Below are positions 36,150-51,112 of a DNA stretch of 64,000 bases, one piece after another (positions within the stretch are counted from its first letter, which is position 1; every line of letters starts with the position of its first letter). The notes beneath the pieces are model-generated. The model did no database searches and was not told the DNA's origin. It was given only the letters and a program-made list of their open reading frames with translations. A program made the position numbers and the translations under genes. The stretch spans positions 1,221,032 to 1,285,031 of the forward strand of contig NC_061076.1 in assembly GCF_021917145.1 (NCBI RefSeq), given 5' to 3'. The DNA is from Hypomesus transpacificus (lineage: Eukaryota > Chordata > Actinopteri > Osmeriformes > Osmeridae).

Positions 36150-37469
36150 CTAGATCCTATTTCTGAGTTGAGCAGCGATAATATCCAGCCTCAGCAGATG
36201 ACTTTTGGTCTCTTTCCTGATGAGCTCCCATGCATCAGCACTGTGTTTCTGAAACAGATAAAAGCGAGATGAGAACACTTGATTTCGGAAGTGACGTGGA
36301 TACAGTGTGTAATTTCACAAGCAAGAGGATTGTATAAACAAGGTATCACCATTAACCTGTAATCTCAATTTACGAATAGGTAATTTATCAGTCATCATAA
36401 GTTCATTTAAACTTTATACGTTGCTAAACTCACCATCTTTCGCAGGACTTTCCTGTTCAGTTTCCTGAAGTACCGTCTCAGATTCTTATCCGGTCTCACC
36501 TGCGGTGGAACCTGCAAATCAGACATGCACGTCAATTTCAATTGAAATATAGTAAGTAGGCTAGGCTTATCAAACACATCTAATTAGATGTAAACTATGA
36601 CAATATTTTTGGTAAACTAAACTAGCCAATGTAACTTACCAAACATGATTTAATGGATAATGGAGTAAATCGAGTCAATACAACCTAGGCTGAATTAATA
36701 ACATTATTCCAAGTGGAACTTACACATGATTTGAGCTCACTGAATTGCCGATAATTGAGGTTGAGAAAGTCGTCCAGCTTCTTGCTGTCCCATTTGACAG
36801 CCTGCATATTCCCATTGAACAGCCTCGTGATCTGATAAATGCTCTCATTAAGGAACCGCACTTGGTCCTTTGGCTGCAGATATAAGAAAGCAGAGAGATA
36901 CAAAATAAACATTCAAAATACATAAAAGAAAAAAATACAAAATAAACACTGCTAACACAGGCCACATATTGATTAAATCGATAATCAAAAATAGTTTTAC
37001 CTCAGCAGAGTATATCTTTTTGTACTGAGACTCGGGGAACGGAACCGGTGAGGGGTCCTCAGTGTAGTCTCCTCCCTGAACAGAACACACAGCAACACGT
37101 TCAATCTCACGCGCCAATGTTTTTAACAATCCCTACTCTGAATGCAGGCATCCAAAACCCACATCATGTATGTTGGCTCAGACAGAACCCGTGAACCACA
37201 CTATGCCTACGTTAAATAGGCTACATTACATATAGCTATATGCACATGTCCTAGTAATCTCAGAGAGAACCGCAAATATATTTTGAGACGGTTATGTTGG
37301 TTAAACTGATGTAAACAAAACAACGCCGGTAACTCACCATCTCCTGCAGCATTTTGAGCGACTCCGCGCTCAGCAGTCCGTAGCTGTACCGGAGCCAATC
37401 ACAGCACTGGGAACCTTGCATTATGCTGTATAACAGGAAAATAACAAACGCATACCGTTGAAAGTACAT
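36150..37469 (-). CDS. Type I interferon 3, two-cysteine (group I, IFNa-like)
   Basis: Secreted antiviral cytokine. Five minus-strand exons: 37338-37469, 37001-37075, 36724-36873, 36434-36511 and 36150-36248, all phase 0, giving 177 residues. The signal peptide is MYFQRYAFVIFLLYSIMQGS, and the mature chain starts at or near CDWLRYSYGLLSAESLKML. Only two conserved mature cysteines remain (CDWL and ELKSC), defining group I. The sequences GGDYTEDPSPVPFPESQYKK, EDQVRFL-like KDQVRFLNESIYQITRLFNG, and ADAWELIRKETKSHLLRLDI closely resemble salmonid IFN-a proteins as I remember them. Exon 4 is very basic (KNLRRYFRKLNRKVLRKM), also typical. The upstream region has two GAAA-type elements. It looks fully functional. 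Confidence 0.93.
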
Positions 37470-37610
37470 TTTGTATGGTCTTGGTTTGGGTTATGCGGTT
37501 GAATGATTGCATGGCTGTACCTGTGTTCTCCAGTTTATGTAGCCACTAGCCAGGCAGAGATCGGGAAAGGGAAAACATAAAATCCCCTCTTGCTGAATTG
37601 GTAGGCGGAG

Positions 37611-37623
37611 ACTTTCACTTTCC
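37611..37623 (-). promoter_or_regulatory. Proximal ISRE of interferon 3
   Basis: On the minus strand it reads GGAAAGTGAAAGT, a near-consensus IRF/ISRE site, 142-154 bp upstream of the start codon. Confidence 0.6.
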
Positions 37624-38021
37624 AGACTTCCCTTGCAGCGTTTGATTAGCCCTACATGCACTAGGCCTACATTTTTCTTCTAAACGAACAAAATACTCAC
37701 CGTTTGTGGGTTGCAAAGTTACAAACAGCGATGATTGATAGCCTAGGTTTTGTATTGTTCTAAATATTTCGCTGAGGCATGCCTATTTAGGCTATTGGAA
37801 AACGAGTTGAAAGACTTCAGCGCACTACAAATAACATGCATGAAAGTAAATCTATCTTTGAACAAAATAAACTCTACCTTCCAAATTAGTATAATATATA
37901 ATCGAATTATCAGGGTTTAAATTCAAATGAATCCGAAAACTTGCCCTGCTGCTTTCGGTTAAGTCCGCTAGTCTTGCAGAAGAAAAGTGAATGGCAACTT
38001 GCGACTTGAAAACCCAAACGT

Positions 38022-38031
38022 TTTCACTTTC
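38022..38031 (-). promoter_or_regulatory. Distal ISRE of interferon 3
   Basis: On the minus strand it reads GAAAGTGAAA within GATGAAAGTGAAAACG, about 555 bp upstream of the start codon. It matches the GAAANNGAAA core exactly. Confidence 0.5.
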
Positions 38032-38329
38032 ATCTCAGAGATGACGCAACTGTGACGAGTCACAAGAGTTCCCTCTGTCTCTGTTTGTGTGTGTGTGTTT
38101 GTGGTTGTGCATACAGCTGTCTGACCATTCTTTTTTTCTTTCTTATTTTGTATTATTAGTATTAATGAAATGTGAGGGCCGTGGCTTGAAAATAGTTTAG
38201 TTCTGATTTATAACTGGACAATAGGCATGATTTTTTTAAATTTAGGTATTTTATAGAGGCGTAGGTTTCATACATGTTCCATCCACTTCACATCTGTCCC
38301 TTTACTTTTTATTAAGAAAATTAGCTCTA

Positions 38330-39118
38330 CATTTAATGTCAGAATCAGAATTGGTCAGAATGAATGAATAGTTTTTTTAATCGCCATGAAAGTTTGCACA
38401 GACAAGGAACTTGCTTTGGTAGAAATGTGCATACATTAAACATAGGAATCTAAAATTCAAATATAAGGACTAACTATACTAAGGGTACATAACTAGCAAT
38501 ACTAAGTGAAATTAGAATTAAAGTAAAATATACAGTAAAATAAAATATAATTTACATATAAAAATACAAAAAATAAAAATATTACAAAAAAATACAAATG
38601 GTATAAGATACAATTGCGTGATGCAGTGCAAAAAGCAATGTGTTTTAAGAACATTAAGTCATAAAGGTCAGTATGAAGTGTTGGCCTTGTTGAAGAGGCC
38701 AACTACAGAAGGGAATAAAACTGTTTTTGTGGTGAGTGGTATTGGTCCTGATGGACCGCAGCCTTCTGCCGGAGGGGAGTGACGGAAACAGGGAGTGTCC
38801 AGGGTGGGAGGGGTCGGCCACAATCTTCCTTGCTCGCCTCAGGGTCCTCAAGGTGTGCAGGTCTTCGAGGGTAGGCAGATTGCAGCCCATCACCTTTTCA
38901 GCAGTGCGGATGATACGCTGCAGCCTGCTCTTGTCCTTGGCAGTGGCAGCAGCGTACCAGATGGTGATGGAGGTGGTGAGGATGGACTCAATGATGGCTG
39001 TGTAGAAGTGCACCATCATTGTTTTTGGCAGGTTGAATTTCTTCTGCTGCCGTAGGAAGTACATCCTCTGTTGTGCTTTCTTGGTGAGGGCGCTGATGTT
39101 CAGTTCCCACTTGAGTGT
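38330..39118 (-). mobile_element. 5'-truncated LINE with ORF2 C-terminal region
   Basis: The minus-strand frame 38654-39064 reads YFLRQQKKFNLPKTMMVHFY, then TAIIESILTTSITIWYAAAT, then DPSHPGHSLFPSLPSGRRLR, a sequence block found at the C-terminal end of teleost non-LTR reverse transcriptases. The 3' tail ends in 'attctgac' repeats near 38340. The first part of the element is missing and the clade is not assigned. The same tail occurs at 32.93 kb and 62.48 kb. Confidence 0.75.
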
Positions 39119-39788
39119 GGAATCAGTTAATATCAGTTATTATAAAAGCTCTCCAACCCATTTTTGAAAACAAACCTGTCCCTAGTTTTATATATATTCC
39201 AAAGACATTTGGTTTTGAAACTAATTTACCAAAACTGTGTTCACCATTAAATTCAAAGTTAAACATGTGCTGTATTTGTGTAAACAGCCCGTTGTGAGCA
39301 GGGTTTGAATCGAGGGGGGCTTGGGGGGGTTTTACCCATCCAATTAAAACTTGGACCCCCCCCAAAAGAGGTAAAAACAACAGGTCAGAGAAGAAGTTGA
39401 CCCCCCCCCCCCCCCCCCTCTTGTCATTGTCACTATCACATGAGTCACACCCTATATTAAGCACATCAGGTCCAAGCTTATGGTGGAATGTAAAGGGGTC
39501 CTGTCTGGAATCTTATAGCTTTCTTATTAAGAGTTATGTTCAGGGGCTGAAATTAAAGATTGGTCTATTTATTCACGCCAAATCGTTGTCATCTTTAGCT
39601 TAAATTCATTTATTGACAGAGAGATTAAATAAATACAGACGTAAATCAATTCAATATGCATGATAATAAATAATTGTTAAAACATAAATAACACAAACAT
39701 AAACACAACATGAATAATAATAAGATAAGTACCTAATAAATAGTATAAATAAATGAGTTCAAATCAAACACACACACACACATTGACT
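39119..39788. other. Interferon 4 3' flank with C/G runs
   Basis: Includes a poly-C run (39402-39418), a G-rich block near 39310 that may be a hAT-like fragment, and an AT-rich stretch (39600-39770) with ATTTA motifs that is probably the 3' UTR of interferon 4. No exon is seen. Confidence 0.5.
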
Positions 39789-41278
<1,490 letters not shown>

Positions 41279-41440
41279 TGCGCTGCGTAACAACTGGCGG
41301 CAAACTATGAATGAAAGTAAATTAAGTTGGTGTCCTCTACAGTTAATACTAATGAACACGGTGTGAGCGTCTTGACTGATTGTTTTCCCAGACAATGTGT
41401 ACCATTCCTGTGTCCGTTTGTCGCTTTAATAGGCCTACTT

Positions 41441-41454
41441 GCAAAGCGAAACTG
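41441..41454 (+). promoter_or_regulatory. ISRE-like element upstream of interferon 4
   Basis: gcaaagcgaaactg, one base from the ISRE core GAAANNGAAACT, about 165 bp upstream of the interferon 4 start codon. Confidence 0.5.
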
Positions 41455-41880
41455 TAAGGGGAATCCCCATTCCACCTGAGAGACATTCAAATCAAACCAA
41501 ATGTAGGCTATTTGTGTTGCCCTTTTGACAAAAAAATGTCACAGAGGGCTTCACATACGCATAGAACTGCCCCTCAAACAACTTAAACCCTCGAGGAACA
41601 CAAGGAAAACCGCCCCCAAAAACTATTTAGAGGAAAAAAGATGGAAGAAACCATTCGATGTCCCGACGACAGGTGTAGCCTACCTATCAATGAACCATAA
41701 CTTTGACTTTGCAATAATAATTTTATGATATATTCACAGAGTAATATTTTAACTTTAATTTGACTGTGGCTTCTGGGTAATCCAAACAACTACACCATAT
41801 CATTGGAAAAACATATCCTAAACTGCATTACGGATGTATGGAGCTAGAATATTTTGACCATAGGCCTAATGTGTGTCAGT

Positions 41881-42133
41881 CAGGGCCATAATCATAATAT
41901 ATCCCCCCCCAATATTCTAATCTGGTCAAAATGTCCCCCCCAATATATTGATATAAAAATATTAATACAATATAAATGTACGCTAGGACAGGCAACCACG
42001 CACGCTGTCCGAAATTATCATGTAAAATGTAATGATATTCATAACTAAACATAAAAGGTTTTCAGGGGGGGGGGGACCCTCAGACTCCCCAGCAGATTTC
42101 GTCCCCCCCAATGTTGACTCCATGACTACGGCC
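41881..42133. mobile_element. Candidate short DNA element with C/G-rich ends
   Basis: The left end cagggccataatcat and the right end atgactacggcct are imperfect inverted repeats, each followed inward by a C-run or G-run. No clear target duplication is visible. Limits are approximate. Confidence 0.4.
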
Positions 42134-42322
42134 TACTGTGTGTCAGGTGTCCTGTTTTGTTTTCGATCAAGTCATTCATTCAAAAAAATCTTGAGACTGC
42201 CTTTTCAATTGCACCTTTCCGTTTACGCAGTGAAACTGCATCTCCAAGGAACAATTACCATGTGGTCTTTGAGGGACAGCGTAAATCGCAACATCGACTA
42301 AAGACAAGCCACGCGTCAAATT

Positions 42323-42536
42323 TACATTTACATTTAGTCATTTAGCAGACGCTCTTATCCAGAGCGACTTACAGTAAGTACAGGGACATTCCCCCCGAGG
42401 CAAGTAGGGTGAAGTGCCCAAGGACACAACATTTCTTGCCCAAGGACACAACATCATGTGGCATGGCGGGGAATCGATCCGGCAACCTTCTGATTACTAG
42501 GCCGACTCCCTCACCGCTCAGCCATCTGACTCCCAA
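42323..42536 (-). mobile_element. tRNA-derived SINE (reverse copy)
   Basis: The reverse complement has a tRNA-like head (gagcggtgagggagtcgg and a B-box-like ggatcgattcc), the body 'cacttcaccctacttgcctc', and the tail ctctggataagagcgtctgc taaatgactaaatgtaaatg. It is the same family as 53.17-53.38 kb, with a short internal duplication (42416-42430 repeated at 42440-42452). Confidence 0.85.
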
Positions 42537-43529
42537 ATACACACAATACAAGACTACATTTCGTAAAACAGTTATTTTATTTTATTACAAGCTTAATTTA
42601 ATCAATTTGGCGCCCAAACACAAATCGTTTAATGATAAATCATAACCTATTGCAATTCCGGCACTGGTGAGTTTACAAAGACATCGTAATTTCCACATGT
42701 TGAAACCGAAATGTATGAAAATATCCTTTCATAAAAACTAGAGAACTATTCGATAGTTCGTCAAACAGAGTATTTGATTGGGTCAAACTCTAACATAAAG
42801 AAGAAAATTGGCTTTAGGTAATAACATGGTTTTATATTGAAATGCAAATTATCGTTCAGATTAAATAGCCACATTTAAAAACAGATTCCAATTAGGCTAT
42901 CGATTAATTACATTCGGTTAAAGACATTCACGTATCAATTTAACCATTTGAATGTCTTTGGCGAAGTGGTTCGAAGGAGAAAACTCCCTGGAAAAGCTAT
43001 AGCACAAGGAAAGCCCAACTGTGTAAGACTATCATGCTAATTTTCAGACAATAATCTAAATATCTGTAATTATTTGTATTTGTGAAAGTAACAAACACTG
43101 CACAGTTTATATGTTCAGATGTTTTTATTTTCAAATACAACACAATTATTGGAAAATCAAATAAAAATGTCTTGCTGTACAATTTTGATTGAGACATTGA
43201 TTGATGTTGCAAGTTCTGTACAAGATCAGACATTCGTGACCTATGGACCTATATTTATTGGGTTCCTCTCTTCGAATGCATGCTAGGCTTCTGCTTCAGC
43301 AGTCAGCCAACGAAGCTCGAGCTGAGCGCCTGCTGCTGTGCTGACGTCACAATGCACATACGCAGGCAGAGGCCTTTATATATATCTATGGGCACTGCAG
43401 AGGTGACTGAGTGTGTGACAGAGGAAATACTTTTTGTGTAATTTAGAGGGGAAAATTCATGCATTTAGCTTCAGAGTCAATCAAGTAAATGTGTTCCGAA
43501 CACTAATTTAACTCCCGTGCTGAGACAGT
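42537..43529. other. AT-rich intergenic
   Basis: No exon is recognised. The only feature is a promoter-like block at 43342-43386, listed separately. Confidence 0.5.
43342..43386 (+). promoter_or_regulatory. CRE plus TATA-like block
   Basis: A perfect TGACGTCA (43342-43349) is followed 26 bp later by tttatatatatc (43375-43386), a core-promoter spacing. The next 150 bp have no convincing ORF and a LINE begins at about 43.53 kb, so the driven transcript, if any, is unknown. Confidence 0.35.
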
Positions 43530-44612
43530 GTGCAAAGCTGCATTTGATACCATTCACCACAACATTCTTCTTAAACGGCTAGAAAACATGGTGGGTGTCA
43601 GGGGCGCACTGTATTGCAATGGTTTGCTTCCTACCTCGAAAAGAGGACTTTTTCTGTAAAGTTAGGAAATTGTTCCTTGTCATCTGCGCCTGCTCTGTTT
43701 GGTGTGCCCCGGGGATCCATTTTAGGACCTTTATTGTTTTCTCTTTATATGCTCCCCTTGGCCCTCCCTTTTCAGAAGCATAACCGTTCATATCACTGCT
43801 ATGAAGATGATTCTCAGCTTTACCTTCCAGTAAGGCTTGACAACACCGCTTCCTTTGATGTGTTATTGGAATGTGTAGATGATATAAAGAGGTGGATGAC
43901 AAATAACTTTCTGCAGTTAAATGAGGATAAAACAGACGTTTTAATTCTGGGTTGCCCGGCACATTCCACTCCAGCTATGAAAGCCCAGTTAGGTCCTATC
44001 TCAACAATCAAGCAAACAAATCCAAAACCTAGGAATGACCTTTGACTCTTCACAATTTTTTGACAAACAAATTAGTGCTGTTATTAGAGGAAGCTTTTTC
44101 CGTTTAAGATCTATTGCAAAGTTGAAGAATCTTCTTTCAAGCAAAGATTCAGAAGTCGCAATTCATGCATTTGTAACATTACAATTAGACTATTGCAACT
44201 CAATTGTGGTCTTCCTCACTCTACATCTCGATTACAAATTGTTCAAAATGCAGCTGCAAGACTTTTGACAGGGTCTAGAAAGAGGGGTCATATTCTCCTG
44301 TTTTGGCATCCATTCACTGGCTTCCCATTAAGTTTAGAGTTGATTTGAGGAGGCATTGTCTGGCTAATGCACCAAGGTATATTTGTGATCTCATTGTGCC
44401 ATACTGTCCTGCTAAGGCACTCAGATCTTCAAAACACCTGCTTTTAAATGCGACACGATGTCGCTACAAATTAAACGGTGATCAGGCTTTTTCTGTGGTT
44501 GGGCCAAAGTTTTGGAATGCTCTCCCTTATCATGTGAGATCTGCTCCTTCATTGGAGATTTTCAAATGTGAAGGCTGGCAGAAGACTGGTGAGTTTACAC
44601 CAAAACTCTGAA
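43530..44612 (+). mobile_element. Degenerate LINE reverse-transcriptase segment (L2/CR1-like)
   Basis: Starts AFDTIHHNILLKRLEN and continues WFASYLEKRTFSVKLGNCSL, GVPRGSILGPLLFSLYMLPL, HCYEDDSQLYLP (the usual YADD active site reads YEDD), RWMTNNFLQLNEDKTDVLIL, and the C-terminal IHWLPIKFRVDL ... YICDLIVPYCPAKALRSS ... FWNALPYHVRSAPSLEIFK. At least two frame changes separate the blocks (the frames at 43614-44045, 44035-44268 and 44303-44611), and the endonuclease domain is absent. It is an old 5'-truncated copy. Confidence 0.82.
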
Positions 44613-44762
44613 GGATTTAGTTTATCTTCCACTCTGTCTGCATAAGTAGCACCTGACAGTCTAGTAGCGTCATGTAGATTTGAGTCTGCAAGCCGTCCAC
44701 AAGAGGGCAGTGTAACCTCACATCTCAAACTAGATCTCACATTTACACCGTCCTGAAGTTTA

Positions 44763-45246
44763 CAGTTTTTTCCAATTGCTTAAGCACAATTTTGAAAACA
44801 AGACTCACTTTGTCAAAACACAACACACGTTTTACACAACACACAAGTAGCAGAACACCTCCAATCTTTTGCAAAATGAAACACTTTGTTCAAAACTATA
44901 CAATCATGTATAAAATGTTTTTATACTTATTACACCTAATTGGTGTGTTTATAGTTGAGCGCTTTAGTACTTGTTCACCCGATGCCCGTGTTGGATCCAC
45001 ATGTGGCATTTAACAAGACAGTGTCTCAAAATGGCAATGAAGTGATGTCATCGTACATTTCTGTGTCAAATGTAGAAAAGTGTGTTTAGCGATTTGCAAT
45101 ACACTGTGTGTAGTATTTAGCAAATGGTGTGAGGATTAGAATGTGCTTATAGTTGTGCAGGTCTGGGGTTTTGTTTTGCTCCTTGAGTGTCAGATTTCAC
45201 TGTGTGTTATTTGACATTTTTGCGTCTAAGCATTTGGAAAAAACTG
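44763..45246. mobile_element. MITE with TA target duplication, 484 bp
   Basis: The inverted ends cagttttttccaattgctta and its counterpart catttggaaaaaactg are flanked by TA on both sides (44761-44762 and 45247-45248). No transposase is encoded. Internal sequence is rich in 'aacacac' and 'gtgtg' motifs. Confidence 0.65.
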
Positions 45247-45919
45247 TAAGAGTAACAATGGATGATCGGTGTTAAACAGTGGCCCGGGAGTTACTGTCAG
45301 ACCAGCCCACTCAGTACACGGCGCGCGGCCCACTCAATGCATCGCACGTATCGACCAATCAGTGGCCTACTTGGAAAAATCCCCCGGTTTCCCCGATGGC
45401 CAGTCCGCCCCTGGTGTTCAACCAGCTGGTCATAGATTCCAGTTGCCCCATCGGAGCATCCAAGAAATACATTCAGAAATAGGATGTTTTCATCATAATC
45501 AGACCAGAGTTTTGGCGAACAGCAAATAATTTAAGACAAACATCAAAAGCATATCAAACAGACAATCACAAACTCTATTTCTAACAATAGTCCAGAATAG
45601 TTCTTCATAGTTTAATTGATAATCCTTCCCAGAGATACAAAATCAACCTGCATAACTGTTAGTTACCGACTGCACTTCAGAAAGCTTTTTCAGGGGATTC
45701 ATAAGGAGGATGAGAGGAAGAGGAGGAGGAATCCACTTCTGTTCACAGATTCCTGCTCATGTGCCTGAATACGCCAGTTTACTTACACCCCACCTATGAA
45801 CAAGACACCCAGTGTACAACTGAAAACCGAATGACTTCCACAAGATTATAGAAATGTACCCAGGGCTTGGGTAGGATACACTCAGTTGAAACAGTTTATG
45901 ACATCACGTCCTTTTCCCC
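45247..45919. other. GT6 gene A 3' flank
   Basis: A CpG-containing stretch (45270-45480) shows nothing recognisable. The remainder up to 45919 is probably the 3' UTR of the glycosyltransferase gene. Confidence 0.4.
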
Positions 45920-48900
45920 TCAGTTGGGCCGGAAGTCAGCATAGTTCTTGGCCACCCCTGAGAAGCGAATGATCTTGACATCCTTGCTCCAGCCATGGAT
46001 GTCCTGCCACAGGTACTCAGGCGACAGCAACTTGGACGGCTTGTTGTACGTAAAGTACCTGTTCAGGTGGCTCTCTTCTTGCCACGCTGCCTCGATCCCA
46101 TTGGCCGTGTCCGCCTCAAAATTTCGACGGCAGGTCTCTGTCATGGCACGGACATCCTCCAGCAGTCCTCCAAAGACGGCGCCTCCGTAGTAGAAGTCTC
46201 CCTCCCCCCAGGGGATGTAGGCCCGTGACTCCGGACGGCGTTCGTACGGAAGGCTTCCTCGATCCGTAGCATAGTAACCTGGGTGTATCGTAGCAACCAG
46301 TCGACCCAGAACTTCCACCCCAAAGTGAGCGTGGAACTTGGAGTCGACGTCCAGACAGAAGATGTAGTCTGCTTGACCCCTGATCGTATTCTCGATGAGC
46401 AGCTGGATCATCTCCATCCTGCGAGCTGAGATTTCCTGCCAGCGGTTGGAGCTGGGCACCTTCAACACTCTCACCTACAGTGGGAAGAGGAGTGGAGAAT
46501 GGAGGAAAATCTAGAAGGACGTGTTCTATTACTCTTCAGCTTAAGTACGTACACAGAAGGACACTGAATGGACACTGATATGGACATTGTTTTTCTGCAC
46601 ACTAGTCACTCATACACTGTCACTTTCAGCTACTGGTTGCTCTATCAGTAACTTGCACTACTGTCACCTCACTGTACCTCGCCAACAGGCTCCTGTATGG
46701 TCATTGACATTGCACTATTGTACTGTACTCCACTTAGGTTAGAATAGGTTATAGGGTTGGAACAGGTTCTTGTGCATTTAGGGTTAGTATAGTGTACTAT
46801 CTATTGTTATCTGTAATTTAGGAAGTTTTAGTATTAGGGTTAGTATAGTCGATATTTATTGCTATCTGTATATGTAGGAAGTTCACTTATTTAAGCTCAG
46901 CATTGATGTAAATTGTGTTCCGTGTACTTATATGTTATGTTATGCCAGGTGCTTGCGTTGTCTTGTCTTAAGAATTTCAGTGCCCAATCTAACCTTGTGT
47001 TGTTCTGTGTACCTGACAATAAAAGACTTGAACTTGAGAAGAGTCAAAATTGCCCAGTTGCCCTTACGGTGCGTTCACACTGCAGCGGGGCGGGCAGAGC
47101 GGGGCGTCTGCAGTGTGAACGCATCATAAGGTGGAGCGTCTTGAGATGACGGAGGAAACACAGCAGGGTTTTTGGAGATGTACGTGTATAAGACAGCAGG
47201 ACTGTGGATGTCCAGGCTTACCTGTTGTAGCCATTTTTACCTAATTTGTTTGGCTGTTGTTTCTTTTAAGTTGATCAGTAAACAAACAATATTATACACT
47301 TTTTGGATTATGGACTTTTATTTTTGACATTTGTATCGAGTACTAAATAACCTTAGGTCCTAGGTTCTACTCACACTTACCCGTCTCCCTTCTGCCAGGG
47401 TAACATTTGGAATGTCTCCAGGTCTGTCAGTAAATATGTAGTAGTCAACCTTATAGCCAACCATGTAGTGCTTCTCTGCCGTCTCTAGGAAGTCTTTCAG
47501 GAATGCAACGTACCTGAAAGGAACATTTAGAGAACCCTTGGTTTTCTTTAGGAAAATCAAGCATTTTCAACATTATTGGATTTAATTATTTGTTCCACCT
47601 ACTTTCCCAGAGCAAAGACGGTTGTTGCTACGGTGATGTTCATTTGCTCGTAGATGCTGTCCAGGACAACTGAGTCAAAGCCCCCTTCCCAGACTATAGG
47701 AGCCATCCAGGGTGCCACGGAAACCACATCTGTACGACTTGAACACACACACACAAACATTAAAATGATTGGTTTGCATGTGCCAATGGGTGGAACCAGA
47801 AGAGCATGTAGTTAAACAAATTTCAACAACATGACATAAACATGGCCTTATCAACACTCACCCCGACACCACACTGGGCTTCTTGTACAACAACCTGCAG
47901 AGACAAGACACTGTTGGACGGACAAGGACACAAATTGCCACTGTGCAAGACTGCCACCTAAAGCGTTGACTCAATCTGATGATACGTTGTGATGGACACA
48001 CAGGCTCATTCATTCTTAAGAACGCACACTTAAAATAAGTCAGGTGTTGTATTTATGGTGTAAATCAATGTATTCAAATTAGGGCTATCAAAGTTAACTC
48101 ATTAATCATATTATATAATGCAATTCAATATTTTAATCGCTTGACAGCCCTAATTCAAATACATTAATCTGATAACTTGTGTCTTTCTGCAGGGCTAACG
48201 TGTCTTTCTGCAGGGCTAACGTGTCTTTCTGCAGGGCTAACGTGTCTTTCTGCAGGGCTAACCTAGGCTAACGTACCCCTGTGGAAGGATCTTGTTCCGG
48301 GTCTTGGAGGGGTGATGGCTGGACAAAGTTCTGTGAAACAGAAGACAAGGTTTTATAAAGGCTTTTAAAAGGAGATTATTTGTTATTTAAATGATTTTTA
48401 AATTGGCAAATAAACTTTCCAAAACCAGTGAAATCATTAAGCTTACAAATGTTCAAAATATGTTCATATGTCAAGTTACAAGCTAGCACATTTGTATTAC
48501 AAGGTTGCAAATTCATTTTACAAGCTTGCAAAACTCTTCTTTCCACATTACGGCTTTTCAAACAGTGTATTTTAAACCTTCAGAGATCGGGCACTATTCT
48601 CACCTCAGGAGTAACAAGCCGCAGGTTGAATTAGCACCATTATCATGAAATCTGTCACTAAGGATACAGACAGAAAGAAACACAGTTAATTCGCAGACAC
48701 CACCAACATATTGAAATGCCTGCATACATGCATGATCTGTCCAAGAAATGTCACAATCGTCATTACAATTGTTGTTAACCCATTGTCATATCATAGAGTA
48801 CTATTGATTAAATTAGAAGTATACTAACCTTTTCCTGTCAATAATACCGATATCATGTAGGACAGGCCTATTGGAAAATACACAACAGTACAGTAGTATG

Positions 48901-49740
48901 TCATAAACTTCATAGAACCCAAGTCAGACAGACAGACAAGCAGGCAGACAAGCAGACAGACAGATGAGCAGGCAGGCAGATGGAGGCAGTAGTATTACCT
49001 GATGCTTTCAGAATAGAAGCAGGCATAGACGATCCTGTAGGCAGATGGAGGATGGGACAGCAGAGAAAATCAGTGGTTATTGGACAAGACTGCTTAAACA
49101 CAATCCACATACTGTACTATAAATGAGCGGTTAGGGAATCTGGCCATTAATCAGGAGGTTGCCGGTTCGACTCCCGGCTTTGCAAAATTACGTTATGTCC
49201 TTGGGCAAGGCACTTCACCCTAGTTTAAAAACCTGGGGCTTTTTTTTTTTTTTACCTGCAACCTCTTGATCTGATCTTACATCTGAGCTGCACCAAACCT
49301 GTTCTCTGTTTACCCAGAGACCAGTTCTCTCTCCACCTGGAAGGACCACCCCCATCACTCCCAGATTACTGCCCTTGCCTCAGGTATGCAGGGAGCTCTC
49401 AGTGCCACTAAGGACCCAAACAACAGAACTGAACCACCTGCCCCCGTTGACCCTCCCCATGCTGACCTGCCCCTAGTAGAGGTCAAGAGGAAAACTAGCT
49501 TGTCTTCTTATTTGTGCTTTTGGAATGTAGCCAGGGCGAGGCCTCCAGAGCCACCGAGACAGCTCCTGTTACAGCACACACACACGCACACCTGAATACT
49601 GAACACCTTCGGACGTGGAAGGTAATTCCTGTTACACCCTTCATCCTGATGCAAAATTAATGGACACACCTAACAAACAAATACACACATTGAAAGAGAA
49701 CTGGGGGGGGGGGGGGGGGGTAAGTGTTGGGTAAGGCACA

Positions 49741-49828
<88 letters not shown>

Positions 49829-51078
49829 AGGCAGCCTACCTGTCCAACAGTGTATGCCACTTTACTTTTTTATAGAAGTATTCAAACTGGTTTCATGATG
49901 CCATCAGCAAAAATTGTCCTCTAAAAGATATGTTAATTTCCTACCATTTCTTGACATTAAACAAGTCTTACTCAGGAGAATGTGACAAGGAAGTGACAGA
50001 AGCTAAATCAATCTGCACATTCTGGATTCTGAGACAACTTCATCAGAATCCTGCTTTTAAAACTTTGATTTAAAGATCCGAAAGAGTCCACTTAGGGTGC
50101 CTTCACACGTATTAGTCCGTTTGCTTGGTCCGAAAACGGTTGAGTTGCTACTTTGTTGCATTTTTCATTAGGTCCGGTTAGTGTTCACACGGTCCTGTTT
50201 TAAGCATACCAATGCTTGTAAAAAAACAACGATGTTTGTAAAAAACAATGACAGGCGGTAATACTGGTTGTTAATATATTGGACAGAAAATGTGTGAGGG
50301 AAAATCACTTCCTTTTCACGAACAACAATGGAGCAACAGCAGCGTTTTGCGATTGCAATACCAGAGCCCGTCTACGAAGGGCCTATCGACTCCCTGTCGA
50401 AGACCCATTTCGTCCGACGAGCTACCACTTTTACACAGAACATCATGCACGCACTTTTATGTATTGCTGCCTCAGTTTTTTAACTATCAACCGACATTGG
50501 TCCACTGTGCAATAATGACCCTTTATTTCAGTATATCACTAAATGTGTCACTTATCTCTGCCGAGTGTCAACATCCTTTTTCAACCGACGCACTACATTT
50601 TGGTTTGCTTCCTGGAATAGGTCAATAATATGTCCGATTAAGTTCACACCTAAAGCGAACCAAACCATGGTTCACTTGGAACCGGACCGAGTCCCGTCTT
50701 TTTACGGGGACCATGGTTCGGTTGTTTGGTCCGCACTAGAGTTCGAATGCGTGTTCTCACCTCTCCAAACGAACCGGACTTACAAAGAAAACGAACCATG
50801 GTCCGAGTGAAACAGATCAAACATGTCAGGTGTGAAAACACCCTTATTTGAAGTGTTATGCCTACTTATTTATGACATTTACACTGTGCGTTTCACCGGT
50901 CCAACTGGTTTCACCACCAGGCAGATAAGTAACCCAGAAATACCCAGTTTGCTCATGTTTCAGCTTGTCTATGATGATTGTTTACAATGGAGAGGGTTTA
51001 GCTTAAATCCGTCTTATAAATGAAGACAGTACCGGTCCTAGCACACCTTGTGCCCTAGGCAAAATGTATCAACAGAAG

Positions 51079-51112
<34 letters not shown>

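Noticed and set aside
49120-49200. tRNA gene
   Set aside because: The A/B-box-like sequence belongs to a SINE; no cloverleaf closes and the body continues into SINE sequence.
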